This document shows, piece after piece, positions 47,101 to 60,272 of a stretch of DNA of 64,000 nt (positions are counted from its first letter, which is position 1; every line of letters starts with the position of its first letter). Below the pieces are notes generated by a model. That model saw only the letters and a list, made by a program, of their open reading frames with translations, was not told the origin of the DNA and did not search any database. The stretch is from Oxyruncus cristatus (Eukaryota; Chordata; Aves; Passeriformes; Cotingidae). The translations under genes and the position numbers were made by a program. The stretch spans positions 335,617 to 399,616 of the forward strand of contig VXAY01002874.1 of NCBI GenBank assembly GCA_013399855.1, given 5' to 3'.

Positions 47101-50090
47101 AGCTCTTGCAGCTTTCACCGTGAATCCTCCTTTGGTTCCTAAAGCAGCGAGTGAGTGTGAGTTTGGGACAATCTGGTCTAAGAATAGAGACTGAAGAACA
47201 AGAATTTTCTATCCATCAGAGTTTTCTGTCTCATCTGGAACATCTAGTGCTTTGGTGGGAAATACTATGGCAATAAGGAGGCAGAGGAGAAGGTCTGTAG
47301 CTGCCTACGCTTTTCCCCATAAAAGTACACCAGCCGAGTGCAATGATAGGAACATGGGAGACCTGAATAGAAGAACCCCTCTTGTCCCTTTTGAACTGTG
47401 TAAGCATGGATCTTTGGCTAGGGCACCTATTGTAGTGAACAGTGAGCAGCTGCTGCTGCTATGCAATTGGGAACTGGAGTCTATTTAGAGAAATAATTGC
47501 TTTAGTTTCCAAGATGCTCCTGGAAATAGGATCTAAATTTCTCATTATAGTCTTACCTGGCAAAATACAGTATGTTCTAAACAATAATTAAAATTCTTAA
47601 ATTAAAAATTCTCAAAGAAAGCAGGTCAGTCTTCCAGGTTTGCAATGGAGAAAAAAATAGGAACAAACAATCCTCTTGTAAAAGGGAGAATATTATTTGT
47701 GTCCTGTTCTCTCATTGGAGTGAGAAATGGAACACCTGAGCTCATCCTCTCTGGAATAGTGCTTGGGACTGTGTTTTTCACGTGGAGTATTCTTCCTTCG
47801 AAAGAAAAAGTCAAAAACAAAGAAAAAGAATCTGGATACCATCCCACAGATTATGATGTAGGGTGCTGTATTGTCTACATTTATTCCAGGTAAACTAGTG
47901 TATTTGGGTAATTTTTTTTTTAAGTTGTCCCTTCTTAAATTGCTTTTAAGAGATAGTGATTTTCAAATGCACACGAAATTATGCGTAGTTTTAAAATGTG
48001 TAGGCAGCTCTAGCATTTCCTTGAATGCAGCTGTTAAATGTCCCTGTTCCTTTCTTATTCTGATGATCTTCATGATACTTTTTCAGAATGGCAGAACCGA
48101 GAGTGCACATGGTGGAGGAACACAGGTAGAGCCTTTGTGTAAGTACACAAAAAATCATTCATACGAATATCATCTTAGAGTCACTTCCTAAATACCATCT
48201 AATACTGGGAATCAGGACATTGGTTAAGAGGTTGCTAATTCTGAGAATTCATCTCCTGCATTTTATAGTTAAGAATTTCTTCCCTTTTTCTGTACTTCAC
48301 AACAGAGACTTTAACACTTGCAATCTCCCTTTTAAGTGTGGCAGCAGGACTAGTAGTGTTCTTCAAGGTAGTTCTGCTGAAAAACAAACTTTCCTTACGT
48401 GGCATCCAAGTTCTGAACCAAACTTATATATGCTGTCATTTGAATATCAAATGAAAATAAAAGGCTTAGCATTTTAGGGCTTCACCTCCAACTTTTCGTT
48501 TCCTTTCTCCCTTCCTGTTTCTATTAGCCCAGATGGTTTAGAACTGAGAACTCCAGGATTAAACCATCAGCAACAAAAGGCTTATTCCCAGAATTTTTAT
48601 TTTGTTTGCACATTTGTCCTTTTAGGTCTTTGTTTTTAAATAAAAATCCTACAGTGACTTCCTGACAGTCCTCTCTTACTCTTTGTGTTCACTCAACTTT
48701 TTCCAGAAGTATAGATCCCTTATAGGTTTCTTGGTTCTTAGATGAAATGAAGCCATGGGAGTGACTTTTAAAAAACACTGGTTTTGATGAGTGAGATAAT
48801 GAATTTTCAGATTTTATCTCTTAATCCAATGGCTGATGCCATACAAAGATGTGAATATCTAGGAACAGTGCCAGCTGGGCTTCTGCCTTATGAAGCGCAA
48901 TCGTTCGCTTTGCTGTTTATCGCACCAAGAACCGCAGTACCATCTTCCTCTCTGTGGGGAGCCTCCCGATGTGCTACCAGCTAAACTCTGGTGCTGGCAA
49001 GGGGCCTTTGGGGAGTCCTGTACCATACAGGCTAACTGTGGAGAAAGCTTTAACATCTGCTGTTTGGACTCAAGCATTGCCCTGAGATTCCTTCAAGTGC
49101 AAGCGGACTAATCCTGGAACCTTGTTTCCAATGAACCACATCTTCTAAGGCAAGAAAAATGCAGACAATCTCTGAGTAGACTAGGTAAAGTAAATATATG
49201 CCTTACTAATGACACTGAAAAATAGCCTCCAACTACCACATATCTTGTTCCTGTGACACGGTCTTGGGGAAGGACAGTGACAATTCTGCTTTGGTAATAC
49301 AGCGTCAATGTTCAGTGTCAGTGGAGCTGAAGAGTTGTGCTCACGTGTTATATCACAAAGCATAATTAAAATATTGGAAAAAGAAAGCAAATCATGGAGA
49401 GCAATTGATAGCATATTCCTATGGGCCATCTCAGTTTTGAAATCTATTTTCATGACCTACCTGTTTTCCACCAATGCACACAGATAACTGAACAAGTCCA
49501 AGTCTAGATAGGAGTTTCCCACTGTACCCATGTCTCCTTCACCTGAAAGAGCTGAAAAGGAAAAATGTGCTGACAGTTATATGTGTACGTTGTCCTGAAC
49601 AGCAAAAATTGAAGGGAAACTAGTCTTTAACTAGTGTCAGGCCAGCTCCCTGATCTCTGCTTACGTTGAAAATCTGTTTACCAGGCATTAAAACTGTTCT
49701 GTAATTTTTTTATCATTCTCTCCACCAATTTTTCCTACCTCTGACTGTTGGAGTATATTGCAGGGGTGCCTGCAGGGATTATGAGTTACATCAGGTAGCA
49801 GTGAGAGGCATGGGTGATCAGCATCTCATAGGTTTGGACTCTGCCACCAAGGCTTTACTGACTGGAGTCAGAGAGCAGGTGGAGGGCTCTTTCAACACAA
49901 CCTGACTCATAGTTCTGCCTGCTTTGAGTGATGCTGACAGGAGGCAGAAATCTATAAATCCACCCTGTGCCTCACAACCCCAGTACCAAAATTGCATCAG
50001 TTTACTTGTGAGCTAAGGAAGACTCAAGAGCAGTTAATGTATAAGCAAGTTGATCTATAATTACCCTAAGAACTAGCTTGAGAGCATTTT
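44143..50090. other. Non-coding sequence, no gene seen
   Basis: No host gene, RNA gene or interspersed repeat was recognised over about 6 kb. Frames at 47,252-47,488, 47,645-47,893 and 48,859-49,111 were inspected; none has splice signals at sensible places or a recognisable motif. A T12 run is at about 45,576-45,589. Confidence 0.4.
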
Positions 50091-50650
50091 TACTGATATA
50101 AAATGTAATAGCCATATTACATAAGCACAGCAACAATAGTACATCTCTAAATGGTTGCAGACTGCCTCTTTTGACAGCTGTGGTAGAAAATGGATCACTG
50201 GATGGTCATGAAATGAATATTTTCCCTAATCAGAATGGAGAGCTTTATTACCCTTATAATTACTTGTTTAGCAGTCACTTATTAATTTTTTTTTTTAGAC
50301 CATGAGCAATAAAATGGGCCTGTTTATTAAATAACATTTTAATTGGGAATCATTTTTAACATGTGCCAAGCCCTTAATGTTCTCTTGTATGCAATTACTT
50401 AGATAAATGCTTGTGTTTCTGATAACTCCATTGACACCATCAGCCAAAGTAAGCCCTCTTTGGTATACAGCTCATATAACAGGCTCCAGATGCCTTATCT
50501 TCCCTCAAACAGCTAATTTTTAACATATTGCAATAGAATATTGCTTATTTTACTAAATAGCTTTTACAGACTCCTGATAGATACTGTGTATTTACAGCTC
50601 ATTTGAATTCAAATGTACTATTTTTGCTCAGCTAAATTTCTTATTGACTG
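50091..50650. other. Repeat-free AT-rich stretch, candidate conserved non-coding element
   Basis: The stretch has balanced, repeat-free AT-rich sequence dense in TAATTA, TTTATTA, ATTTGCAT-like and CAATTA words, and contains no long open frame on the plus strand. That composition is common among vertebrate developmental enhancers, but conservation cannot be judged from one sequence. Confidence 0.2.
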
Positions 50651-53600
50651 CACCGGACAGCTTACATTTAAACAATTTCTTTGAAATTTCACATTTTCAT
50701 TAAAACACACCTCAGAGGCAATGTTGAAAAATTGTTTTGCAAATATCTGCATACTCTTTGGCCATGCATGAAACTTGTTTAAAATATTATAAATGTTGAT
50801 GTAATGTTGAGTAAATATTTTAACTGTTGATCTCAAAATGAAATAGTCATGTTCATTCTGAAGAAATGAAAATGTCTTTCTTTTGTCTCCTTCACAAAAT
50901 CTGAACTTCTGGGGGGTTCTTTTTGTTTGGGTTGTTTTTGTTTTGTTTGTTTGTTTTCTCTTTACTCCTGTGTTTTAATGAGGATCAGAATCATTAGGGT
51001 ACCTGCTTGTTTTACACAGAGATATTAGAACAGTTTCTTCTTTTGTCCTGAGACTGAAACCCTTGCTCAGGTCAAGAAGAGAGATGGCTATCCTTTCACC
51101 AACACTGAACATAAGTAGATCAAACACCCTGGGTTTGTGTGTGCGAGTAGAGCCCGATTTGGCCATGGAGTGCACCTAATGTTGGTATAGGCATCAGGCT
51201 AATGAAGCACCCATTCTGGTAATAGCATGGGACTTACAGATTCCTTGCCCAGTGCCAGCTAAATTCAGTAAGCCCTTGCAGATTTATGCTCACCAACATT
51301 TTTGCTCTCTAAATACATATTTTCCCAATTGCCTATTTCTTCTCTGGCTTTTCTGTACAGTTTTGAGTCTAAAACTGGCCATCATACATAGCGATATAAA
51401 TTGTCTTACAAGACTCAGTTTCAAACCTGGGCTCGTATTTAAGTTCTTTGTCATTTTTAGGAGCATCAACCTTGTATCACAGAGCTATCTGGAATATTAA
51501 CCATTCAAAAGTCAGTGCAATTTTACCAGGAAAATTTAGCCATTGTGAGGCATCCCTACATAAGGGAAGCCATGGGTTCTCTGCTTTTAATGAAAACCTT
51601 TTCTTTAGGATTATTCTGTATATGGTAGTTACCATTTCTCAGTAAACACTGGATGCATAAATCCAGTTTAAACTCAACTTTGAAGGAAGATTGAAGTGAA
51701 CTAAGGGTTCAAGCTGAGCTAAATGAGAAACACACTCTGTTCTGAAATTAACGTTTCCATTAACTTACAGGAACAAAGGAAAGAAAAGGAAAAAACACCT
51801 GAATTTGACTGAGGACTGGCCCAATTAATGGCTTGTCTGCATGTCAGATAAACGAAGCAATTTGCAAAAATTGAGGGGTTGTCCTTGATTTTGTGCTCCA
51901 GATCCTTTTTTCTGTGGCTTGTTTCTTCTCTGCATTTTCTTGGGTTGAGTTCTAGCCAGTCTTGGGTGGTCAGTCTTACGACTTTGCTCAAGTCTCCTCC
52001 GCTTATACTTGTATACTAATACTGCATAGTAGAAGTTCTGGACACAATAAAATCACCTTTGATTCTCCAAAAGAGATAATCCTTTAACTGGCATCACTTA
52101 CAAGTGAAGCCTTGTTTATATTGATATTTCTGTGTATTTCCTCCCAGTTTATCTCATGACAAAGGATGATGGAATTGAATACACATTTTTTTATGAGGTT
52201 AGAAATGAGATTTGAGATCCACATCTGGATCCTGGGGCTTCTTTGGCCTTTTTGGAAATTCTTTCCAACACAAAGGTGTTGCAGTGTTGAATTAAAAATG
52301 ATGATTCAGAATTTCCCTAGACTGCTCCCACGTAGGGCAAATATTATTGCCTCTGCGACATGCTGCCTAATTCCCAGGAGTAAGAAAAACACCATCATAT
52401 TGTCTCTGATGCTGTCAGAGCTCTTCAGAAGATTTCTAAGCTGACTCAGAGGTTAATCGACCTTAGTTTTAGGGGAGAGCTATAGTGTCACTTGAGTGCA
52501 AAACCACAAACATTTGGGCAGCGTTGCTAAACTTCTCAAAACCCAGATCTACCGAGGTCAGTGCACAAGGAGGGAAGCAACTCAGCTCTGCTTATGTTGA
52601 CTATCTTACGATCCTTCTCTTCAACAGTTTCAGCTGGGAAACTTAAACTGCTATGAAATAGTCACAGTACTGAAATCTCCCTTGATAGTTTAGTTTCACC
52701 CTATAATGTCTGTTTGGGTTTTTTTCTGACAAAACACAGCAGAAGTTCCTCCTCTCACCCTGCTTCCTGTTCTCCCCACACAGATTTTTATCTGATCGTC
52801 CCTGTTACAGCTCTAGGAGACCTAGGTTCATGTTCCCCGTCTGCCTGTGGAGAGGAGCCTGTATTTGTAGTAAGAGACTATTGTCATTTGATTGAACTGC
52901 TGAGGTATTGGCCACTCGGGGTTATGCTGTCTCTGTCTTGACTGTTAACGCTTTAAACAAGTGAGGAAGAGGCTCAAAACCAGCTCCTGTAGCTGAGAGC
53001 TTTTCTTGACTCCACGGGACTGCACAGGGGTTACAGGGATTCAACCAGCAGGGTGCACAAGTAAATTTGAGCTTGCTCAGGCAGAGGAGGGATGTCTCTG
53101 TGGATGCACAGTCTGTGTGAAGAGTGTCTGACTGCTGGCTTGGCGGGGGTAAAGCAGGGTCTTGACTTCACTGGGGAAACACAACCAAGAGGCTACCAGA
53201 TTGAGGTGGGAGATGAGTCCTGATTTAAGACTCTGAATTGTCCTACTAAGTTACCTAAGCATATAACAGCAACATAAATGTCAGGTCTTAAAGACCTTTT
53301 GTGCATCAACTTCCTTGACAGTTGGGGCTGAGGCTTGGACCCTGCCTATATCTGAGCTGCTTCCTCTCTGAAAAAGCCTCCTGATGTGAAGATTGCCTTA
53401 TCATGACAACCTCAACTCAACCGAGTGTTTGGAGGCATTCTTTAGACAAGATAAGTTTCCTTTTTATGAGAAAAGAAAAGAAAGAAAAATGAGGAACACT
53501 GGTGCACTAAGGATTAATAGGAGCTTTTCTTCTTAATCTGTTTTAAAGTATAAGAGACTGCTACCATGTCTAGCTGTTCTGGTTTCAAGGAGGGAGGCAA

Positions 53601-53935
53601 ACAATGCTTGTCAAACTTGACTCTGAAAAGACATTAGCTTTTTCTGAGGTGGTACCCCTCAGTTTCTATTGCACTGGCTTGTCCTATTTTAAATTTGTAA
53701 TGAAAGAAAAAATTCTAAAGCTGGTAATCATGTGCCTTCCTTGTATAAAAACACATCTTGTTTTTATCATCAGTAACCTGTACTACACAAGAGCTCTGAC
53801 ACATGCATTTCAGGATAGATTAGGAATTGCCTGCTCCATTTGCATAACATTAAAATCACTGTCTAGATACACAAAATAAATGAATACCTTCCTGATTCTC
53901 TAGTATGGGCTTGCATGAAAACGATTTTACTTTGC
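50651..53935. other. AT-rich non-coding sequence
   Basis: No gene recognised. A (TTTG)n-like tract lies at about 50,922-50,957. Open frames up to 92 codons show no motif. Confidence 0.45.
50922..50957. repeat. (TTTG)n-like low-complexity tract
   Basis: Imperfect TTTTG and TTTG units on the plus strand. Confidence 0.85.
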
Positions 53936-53953
53936 TTTTTTTTTTTTTTTTTT
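53936..53953. repeat. Poly-T run
   Basis: Eighteen consecutive T bases; read on the minus strand, this could be the tail of a retrocopy, but no source sequence or target-site duplication was recognised. Confidence 0.95.
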
Positions 53954-56009
53954 CCCATGAATGCAACAGCCCCACTCTTTATTTAGTAGGTTGGAAGAGA
54001 AGGATTTGATAGCTGAGTGAGGGGACACCTATGTAATTCATTTCTCTGGCAGACTTGGACAGTGTGCTTACTGCATCTAAAAAAAGTGGGGAGGAAAAGT
54101 GTAGTAAGAAAGCATATGGAGTGTGTGACAGCCTGGCCCTATCTGAGTCCCCATGATTTCTCGCAGCTGCCAAAAGCCAACCGCTCGTCTTTCCAAACCA
54201 CAGGCTCATGTGGGTAATGAATGATATGATTTCCTCTGTCTTGTGTTTTGTGTTTGTGCTTCAAGAAAAGTAACCCCCTCCAAAACTCTACACACTCCTT
54301 TAGTTAATCAAGACAGTATTGGCTTTTCTCATCCTACTGAAGTGATTCTTGCAGTGCTGGGAGAAGCAGCTGGAAGCTTCATCTTCTGTCCCAAGCAGCG
54401 TTCACCACATTTTTCATGATTGCTTTGAGCTTTATCCTTCTTCTGACTACTAAATAGCGCCCTCATCAAGTGAGAAAAAAAGGAAGTGGAGTTCATATAA
54501 TCTGATTTCATGCTAGTATAAAATGTTCAGTATTTCACTTTCTTGGGAAAAGTAATTGCAAGGAAAAAATGCAAAATCAAGACTTTTTTTTTTTTGCATT
54601 TATCATCACTGTTTTCTATTTGGGACTTTTTGAGTGCTGACTGTAAGTCTCTAAGTGTTGGAAATAATGAATGTTTTACCAAGAGAAGTAAGACTACCCT
54701 GATGTTGAAAGTATTCATATACTGATTTCTTATGATTTGAAATAACATAGTTTATTCTTCAAACAATCATCCTGTAGTCCACACAAAGCCTTTCCCGCTA
54801 TGTTATAACTATAAATTTCAGTCATTCTATGACTATTAAAAAATAGGCTCTTGTTTCTGACTTTAAGAAACCTTAATTCTGGTTTCCAAAAGGCCAGAGA
54901 TGAAAACTTTGAAACAGCAGAGGAAATGGTAGAACCAGGAGCTCTTCTCAGTGACGAGCAGCATAGGTAAGAGAACAAAGATTCTTGTTTGAAAAAGAAA
55001 TTGCTGAACGATGGAGGCAAGGTGCAAAGGCCCATTGAATATCAGAGCTTACGTTTTGGTAGGCAGTGAGAGATTATAGGCCAGAAAGAATTAAAAAAAC
55101 CAAAACCCAGATTAATTTCTTTTTTAAATAATGGAATGAATTGTGGATGAAGGTATCTAGGAAAAGACTTCATTTGATTAAAGGGGCAGGCAGGCATGAT
55201 GAACTCTGCATCCATATTCTGAATGAACATGAACTGCAGTTTTTCATGATTCAAAGAAAGAATTTTGCAGTAGTCAAGATACAAGGGGATGAGAACTCAG
55301 AGTTAGCTATTACCACTGTTGGATGTATAGCCAAAATAATTTTTAGAAATGTGAAAGAGTTTTCAAGTATTTGCAATAGTCTGAATGTGAAAAACATGAG
55401 AGAGTTCTGAGTTGAGGATGAGGGGTTTGGGTGACAGTGTGAGAAAAGAGGCAGGATGCTGATTTGGTGTACTATGATTCAGAAGGAAGTCGTGGTCAGA
55501 ACTCAAGGGACAGAAATGACACCCGTTTTGGCACTGTTGAACTCGACCTTAAGAGAAATATTCTGAAAGGTATGTTAGAGAAGGCTAAACTTTCACTTTG
55601 GACAGAAAATTACAGAAACCAGACAGAAAAGTCTGGTTGATCAGTCTGTCAGTACGGAATTGTTAGCTTAAGTTTTAATTGGAAAAGCACCTTGCATCTT
55701 CTTACTTTGGAGGAGGAGTGAGGGGAGAAGAAGTCTAGGACAGATCCCAGAAGCCTGCCCCCAAAAAATGATTATAGAACAAGAGGGACTTCCAAAATCA
55801 TGATGAAACTAAGAGAATCTACAGTGAGCACTGGTTTTGAAGTCATCAAGAGAAAGGAGATAATGCTAAAGGATGCAAACAGGGCAAGAAGGAAAAGAAT
55901 AAGCAAGTTTTGGCTCTGAAAATTGGCTGTAAAGTGATCATTAGGGATTTTGACCCAAACAGCTAGGAGTAGTGGGGAGAATATCTATATATCCTTGTCC
56001 ATACTGATA
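53954..56009. other. Non-coding sequence, no gene seen
   Basis: Nothing recognisable. The 101-codon minus frame at 54,730-55,035 and the 89-codon plus frame at 55,141-55,410 were inspected and have no domain or splice support. Confidence 0.45.
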
Positions 56010-56100
56010 ATACTTCACAGGCATCTGCTTTCAGCCAGTGTGAGACAGAGTATTGGGTTAGATGGTCCTTTGGTCTGACCAAGTTCAGCTGTTCCTAATT
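56010..56100 (+). mobile_element. Ancient CR1 LINE 3' end
   Basis: 'tattgggttagatggtcctt' followed by 'tggtctgaccaagttcagc' and 'gttcctaattt' matches the 3' end of CR1 families shared by birds, turtles and crocodiles (GGGCTAGATGGACC..TTGGTCTGACCCAGTATGGC). About 90 bp survive. It is clearly older than the CR1 copies with octamer tails. Confidence 0.75.
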
Positions 56101-59100
56101 TCAGTGGAGTAAAAGGTGCTGAAACTAGATTAGACACTCTTAGGGTGGAAATGGAATACAGGAAATCTTATCAGTGCTTGCAGACAGTACACTCAATGTG
56201 CTCAGATATGAAGGGGAAATGTAGGAGGTAACTAGCCAGGCAAGGGAAGTCAAGGATGGGAGAGCCTGTTGCAGAACTGACATGGGAACAGGGGATATGG
56301 ATTGACACAAGTAATGAAGGGAGTAAGAATGGGTGTGAGGGAGATGGAGGAAAGATTCCGTGGATAGAGTTACTGGGGAAACTGGAAGAATTAGGGCAAA
56401 ATAATTGGAAATTCCCTGTGTCTGTGGGAGTGGTGAAGGAAAGTTGCAGGACTTGAAGAAAGCAAGTGGTGTTATTGGGAGTGTAGAGTGTTCACCTTTG
56501 CATAAACAGGAAGAGCACAGTGAAGTGCAATTGAAGTCATCTGTTATTTGCCACCCATTTTATTAACAAAAACATGCAATATAAGAAATTTTAGGCACTT
56601 ACAACTTGCAGTTCTTCAGTCAAACAGTTGTTCACAGCAGTGACCAGTTGCTACAGTGGCCTCAGAATAAGTAAAGATAGTACAATTCCCTCAGTGTTTT
56701 GGACTTACCTCAAGGGCTGCCAGGTTGGTCCCTCTTCCACTCACCCTGGGGGCTGCTGGATGGGTTCCCTTTCGCAGCAGCAGCAGCCGCCACAACCAAC
56801 TTTCCCTCCACTAGATCTCCGCCTCCCTTATCAGTGGGAGACTTATTGCTTAGTCTTGAGCATTCTCACTTAAGAGTTCAGAAATCCAGGGTACCAAGTA
56901 TTTGCTGGTGTGCATTATACTTAACAATTTCACTGAAAAAAGTATTTTTGGGTACTATTTTCTCCCAGATGGTCTAATTGAATTTTGGAACCCTGTGCCA
57001 CCATACACTGGCCTTCCTCTCGGCAGTCTGAAAATTCCATCCTAGCCAAAAATAGCAACCTGACGGCAACCTAGCCCTAACAAGAGCACCTTAATTTGCC
57101 TCATAGCAGTCAATCAAAACTATGTAAAATACATTGATATCTCAACTTCCTTGGGGAATAAAAATGTCAAAGTAGTGGCATAAATGTATCAGATGAATTG
57201 GAAGATGGTTTCATCTGGAAATACTGGAGATTGAAAACAGAGGTTTCCCCTCAAAAGCCAAACTCAGCAGACAGCTTCTTTTGTTTAAGTATTACTGCGT
57301 CAGGAGAGAAATGAGAACCCTAATTACGTTTCTTTAGAGGGTAACAGTAGTTTATTACTTTACTTAGTTATACATTTATTCATAAGATAAATTAAAAGGT
57401 GTGTATGTTCATGAATCTTTTTACTTCCCCTCCTTAATCTAGTTAATAATCTGAAGTTACTTTATTTTTGTAAAGCATCTCTATTGTTAAATGTTCAAAA
57501 TGTGACAGTGCTTCTGATCCTCCTTTCTTTTGCAAATTCTTCATGGAAGAAAAGGTACTGACAGAATAAACATAAAGGGGTTTTGTTAGTTTTTTTGATT
57601 TTGTATATTTAAATAGCATTCTTAACTTTGCTTTCCTATGAATTTTTTGTTGAAATATTACCATTTTCAGTCTGAGATCTACCAGGCCAGATTCTCACTT
57701 ATAATTGATCATACTAGCACTCTCATAGCTGGCCAGTTTGCATTAATGAAGCGGAATTTATTTATGTTTGGAAGTGGAAAGTATGGGTCTTATTTTTGGT
57801 TTTTTTGTTGTTTTTTTTTTTTTTTAACCTGTAGTGGCAATTACAAGAACAATAAAGTGTCAGCAAAAACTTTTGTATTAAACAATTTCTACATGTGTTT
57901 GTAATAGAGAGGAAAAAATACGAAAATTTGCAGATTCTGAAAATGCCGAAGTTCTGAAACAATGGTCAGATTCTCATGTCTACTCATTTGGAAGTCAGGC
58001 TATCAGTTGCAACTGAACAACAGTTAGGACACAGGGCTTTGAGATCACAGAACCAGTCCCAGGATTTCCTGGAAATTCGTCCCTGTTGTTTAAACACACA
58101 CACAAAGAAATACCCCAAGAGCCTAAAAATAACAAAAAAGCAGAAAAAATTACAAGGAATATTGACCGCTTCAGATGAGTTCAGCAAGCATCATGGTTCT
58201 GATTAAAAAACTGCGTCATATATGTGGATGTTTCCTTTACTTTGCTCAGCAGATATGTGACAATATTTTTTGAACCTCATAGGAAGCATTTTATGTGATC
58301 AATTTGACTTTTTACTTTTAAGACCCTGAGCCCCACAACTGTGGGAGGCAAGCAAGAAAAGTGTTCTCATTTTCTATATACCCACTTTTATCCAATTATG
58401 AGACAAACTTTTCCTCTATGTAAGAATAAGTACTTATTGATCCAAAGGGAAAATACACTGTACATGTTGATCAATATTTACCTTGCAGGACAAAACATCC
58501 TGGTATTCACTTCAAGGCATCAATATATACATACTACTGGATGTTTGTGTCATTAAGTCAGGTAACTGGGCTAGATTTCCACCTAACAGTATAAACTTTC
58601 TTAATGATTATTTTTCTAGTCAAATATTAGTCTCTAAAGGAAAGAAGGAGTTAGAGAACCAGAAACAGAATAATTGTTCACCTCCCTTGAGATAAATAAT
58701 GCTTTTCATTAAACTCAGCTGATGCCTATCAAGAGCCACTAGACTGATTATATAATACAAGCACTGAGCAATACTCCGAATTCCTCCTAAAAGTATTTAC
58801 CTGTACCAAGGTAAAATTGGAAATCTAACCATAAATGTCTGAAGATATTTAGGTGCCTAGCTTGTAACTAGCTCGATGACAATTAGGTTGTACAAGAAGG
58901 AGATATTTCCTTTTAATTTCCAAGGATGGAGCACATCTGAGTTCCCAGGACACCTTTAAAAATCCTATGCAATCCAGACATCACCAGCTCCTCTCTCTTG
59001 CAGCCTTGCTGCAGGACAGGGGCTTCTTCTGGCTGGAATTCATTGACATAGAGCTAACCATAAATTATACAAAGATAAACTAATTATAGTGTAATGGGGC

Positions 59101-60272
59101 AGTCATGGTACATATTTTTTTTCTCTGACATTTCTTTTCTGTCCCATAATAGCTCTAACACTGGGTTAATCATTTTTATTTAAATGTTTTCTTTATGGCT
59201 AATTTCACCCTAATATCACCCATCTCCATCTTGAGTCTCCTGAGGCACTCGTTATGAAGGACACACCCAGGGAAGGGGCAGGCATGGGACAAAGAGAAGC
59301 TGTGACAGCTACACAGTTTATGTGTATTCTTGACATGATCAACACCATAATAACAATGTAAAATATATGTTGCTACAGACCAGAATAAATAAAGTAACCC
59401 TCCCTTCAAACTGTCTTTATTACATCCTCCCCTAGGGAATAAGCTGTGGATCTTTCCTGTATGGTTTTGCCCAGGTGGGACATTTCCTAAGCTTGCCTGT
59501 AGCTGAAATTCACGTTTAAATTCTCATCACCTTGTGTCTCAGTCACCTTTCACCTTGTCTCCCACCCTTGTCCGATACAAGCCTGTCCTCTCCTGTTCAT
59601 GTCCATTCAAAATGCTGAAAACATCATTGCCTTAGCACACGGTTTGGGGAGTTTTTATCTACTCTGGGCTCTCCATCCTTGGTTTAATCTAATGCTTACT
59701 TTCTGTACTTCTTCTGGGAAGGTCTCGTATCCTTGACCACTCTCCCCAGCCTGCTCATTCTCTTTTCAAATCATCACTTTCCTCTTGCAGGGCTGGGAAG
59801 GATGTGTCTGTATGTATATCCCAGATAACTTATTTTTTTCCTTGAACCGGTTTTTAGCTGTGGGATAACAGAAATTATACAAATAGTACAAAACTTGGTA
59901 ACAACTACAGTGATTCTGTGCTTCAGTTCCTGGACTATTTACTTGCCTGATAGGATCTCACCTCTTCCTTGGGTTCCCTGACCTGTGTGTAGCTGCTGGT
60001 TATCCATTGTCTGACTAAATATGGGTCATGAACTGTTTGCACACTGCCACACGTGATGGAGTCCTAGACCCTGAGTGTCATCTGCTTGTTTTTAGGTAAG
60101 GCAAATAATAAAAATTAACTGAAATACAGCTTTTTAGAAGCCCAGGCTTAAAAAGCTGCTTACCTGCCAAATAGGCATGCCTGCACCTGGAGGAAGGGAA
60201 CAGACACAATGTTCCCTACCTAATGCTGTGCATCCACTGGTGCAAACAGCTCTACAATGGGAATCAGACAGC
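56101..60272. other. Non-coding sequence, no gene seen
   Basis: No gene or interspersed repeat recognised. A (CAG)n-like run of five units is at about 56,775-56,790 and a T14 run at about 57,812-57,825. Open frames up to 92 codons lack supporting features. Confidence 0.4.

Noticed and set aside
53936..53953. Poly-T considered as the tail of a processed pseudogene
   Set aside because: No gene-like sequence upstream on the minus strand and no flanking direct repeats.
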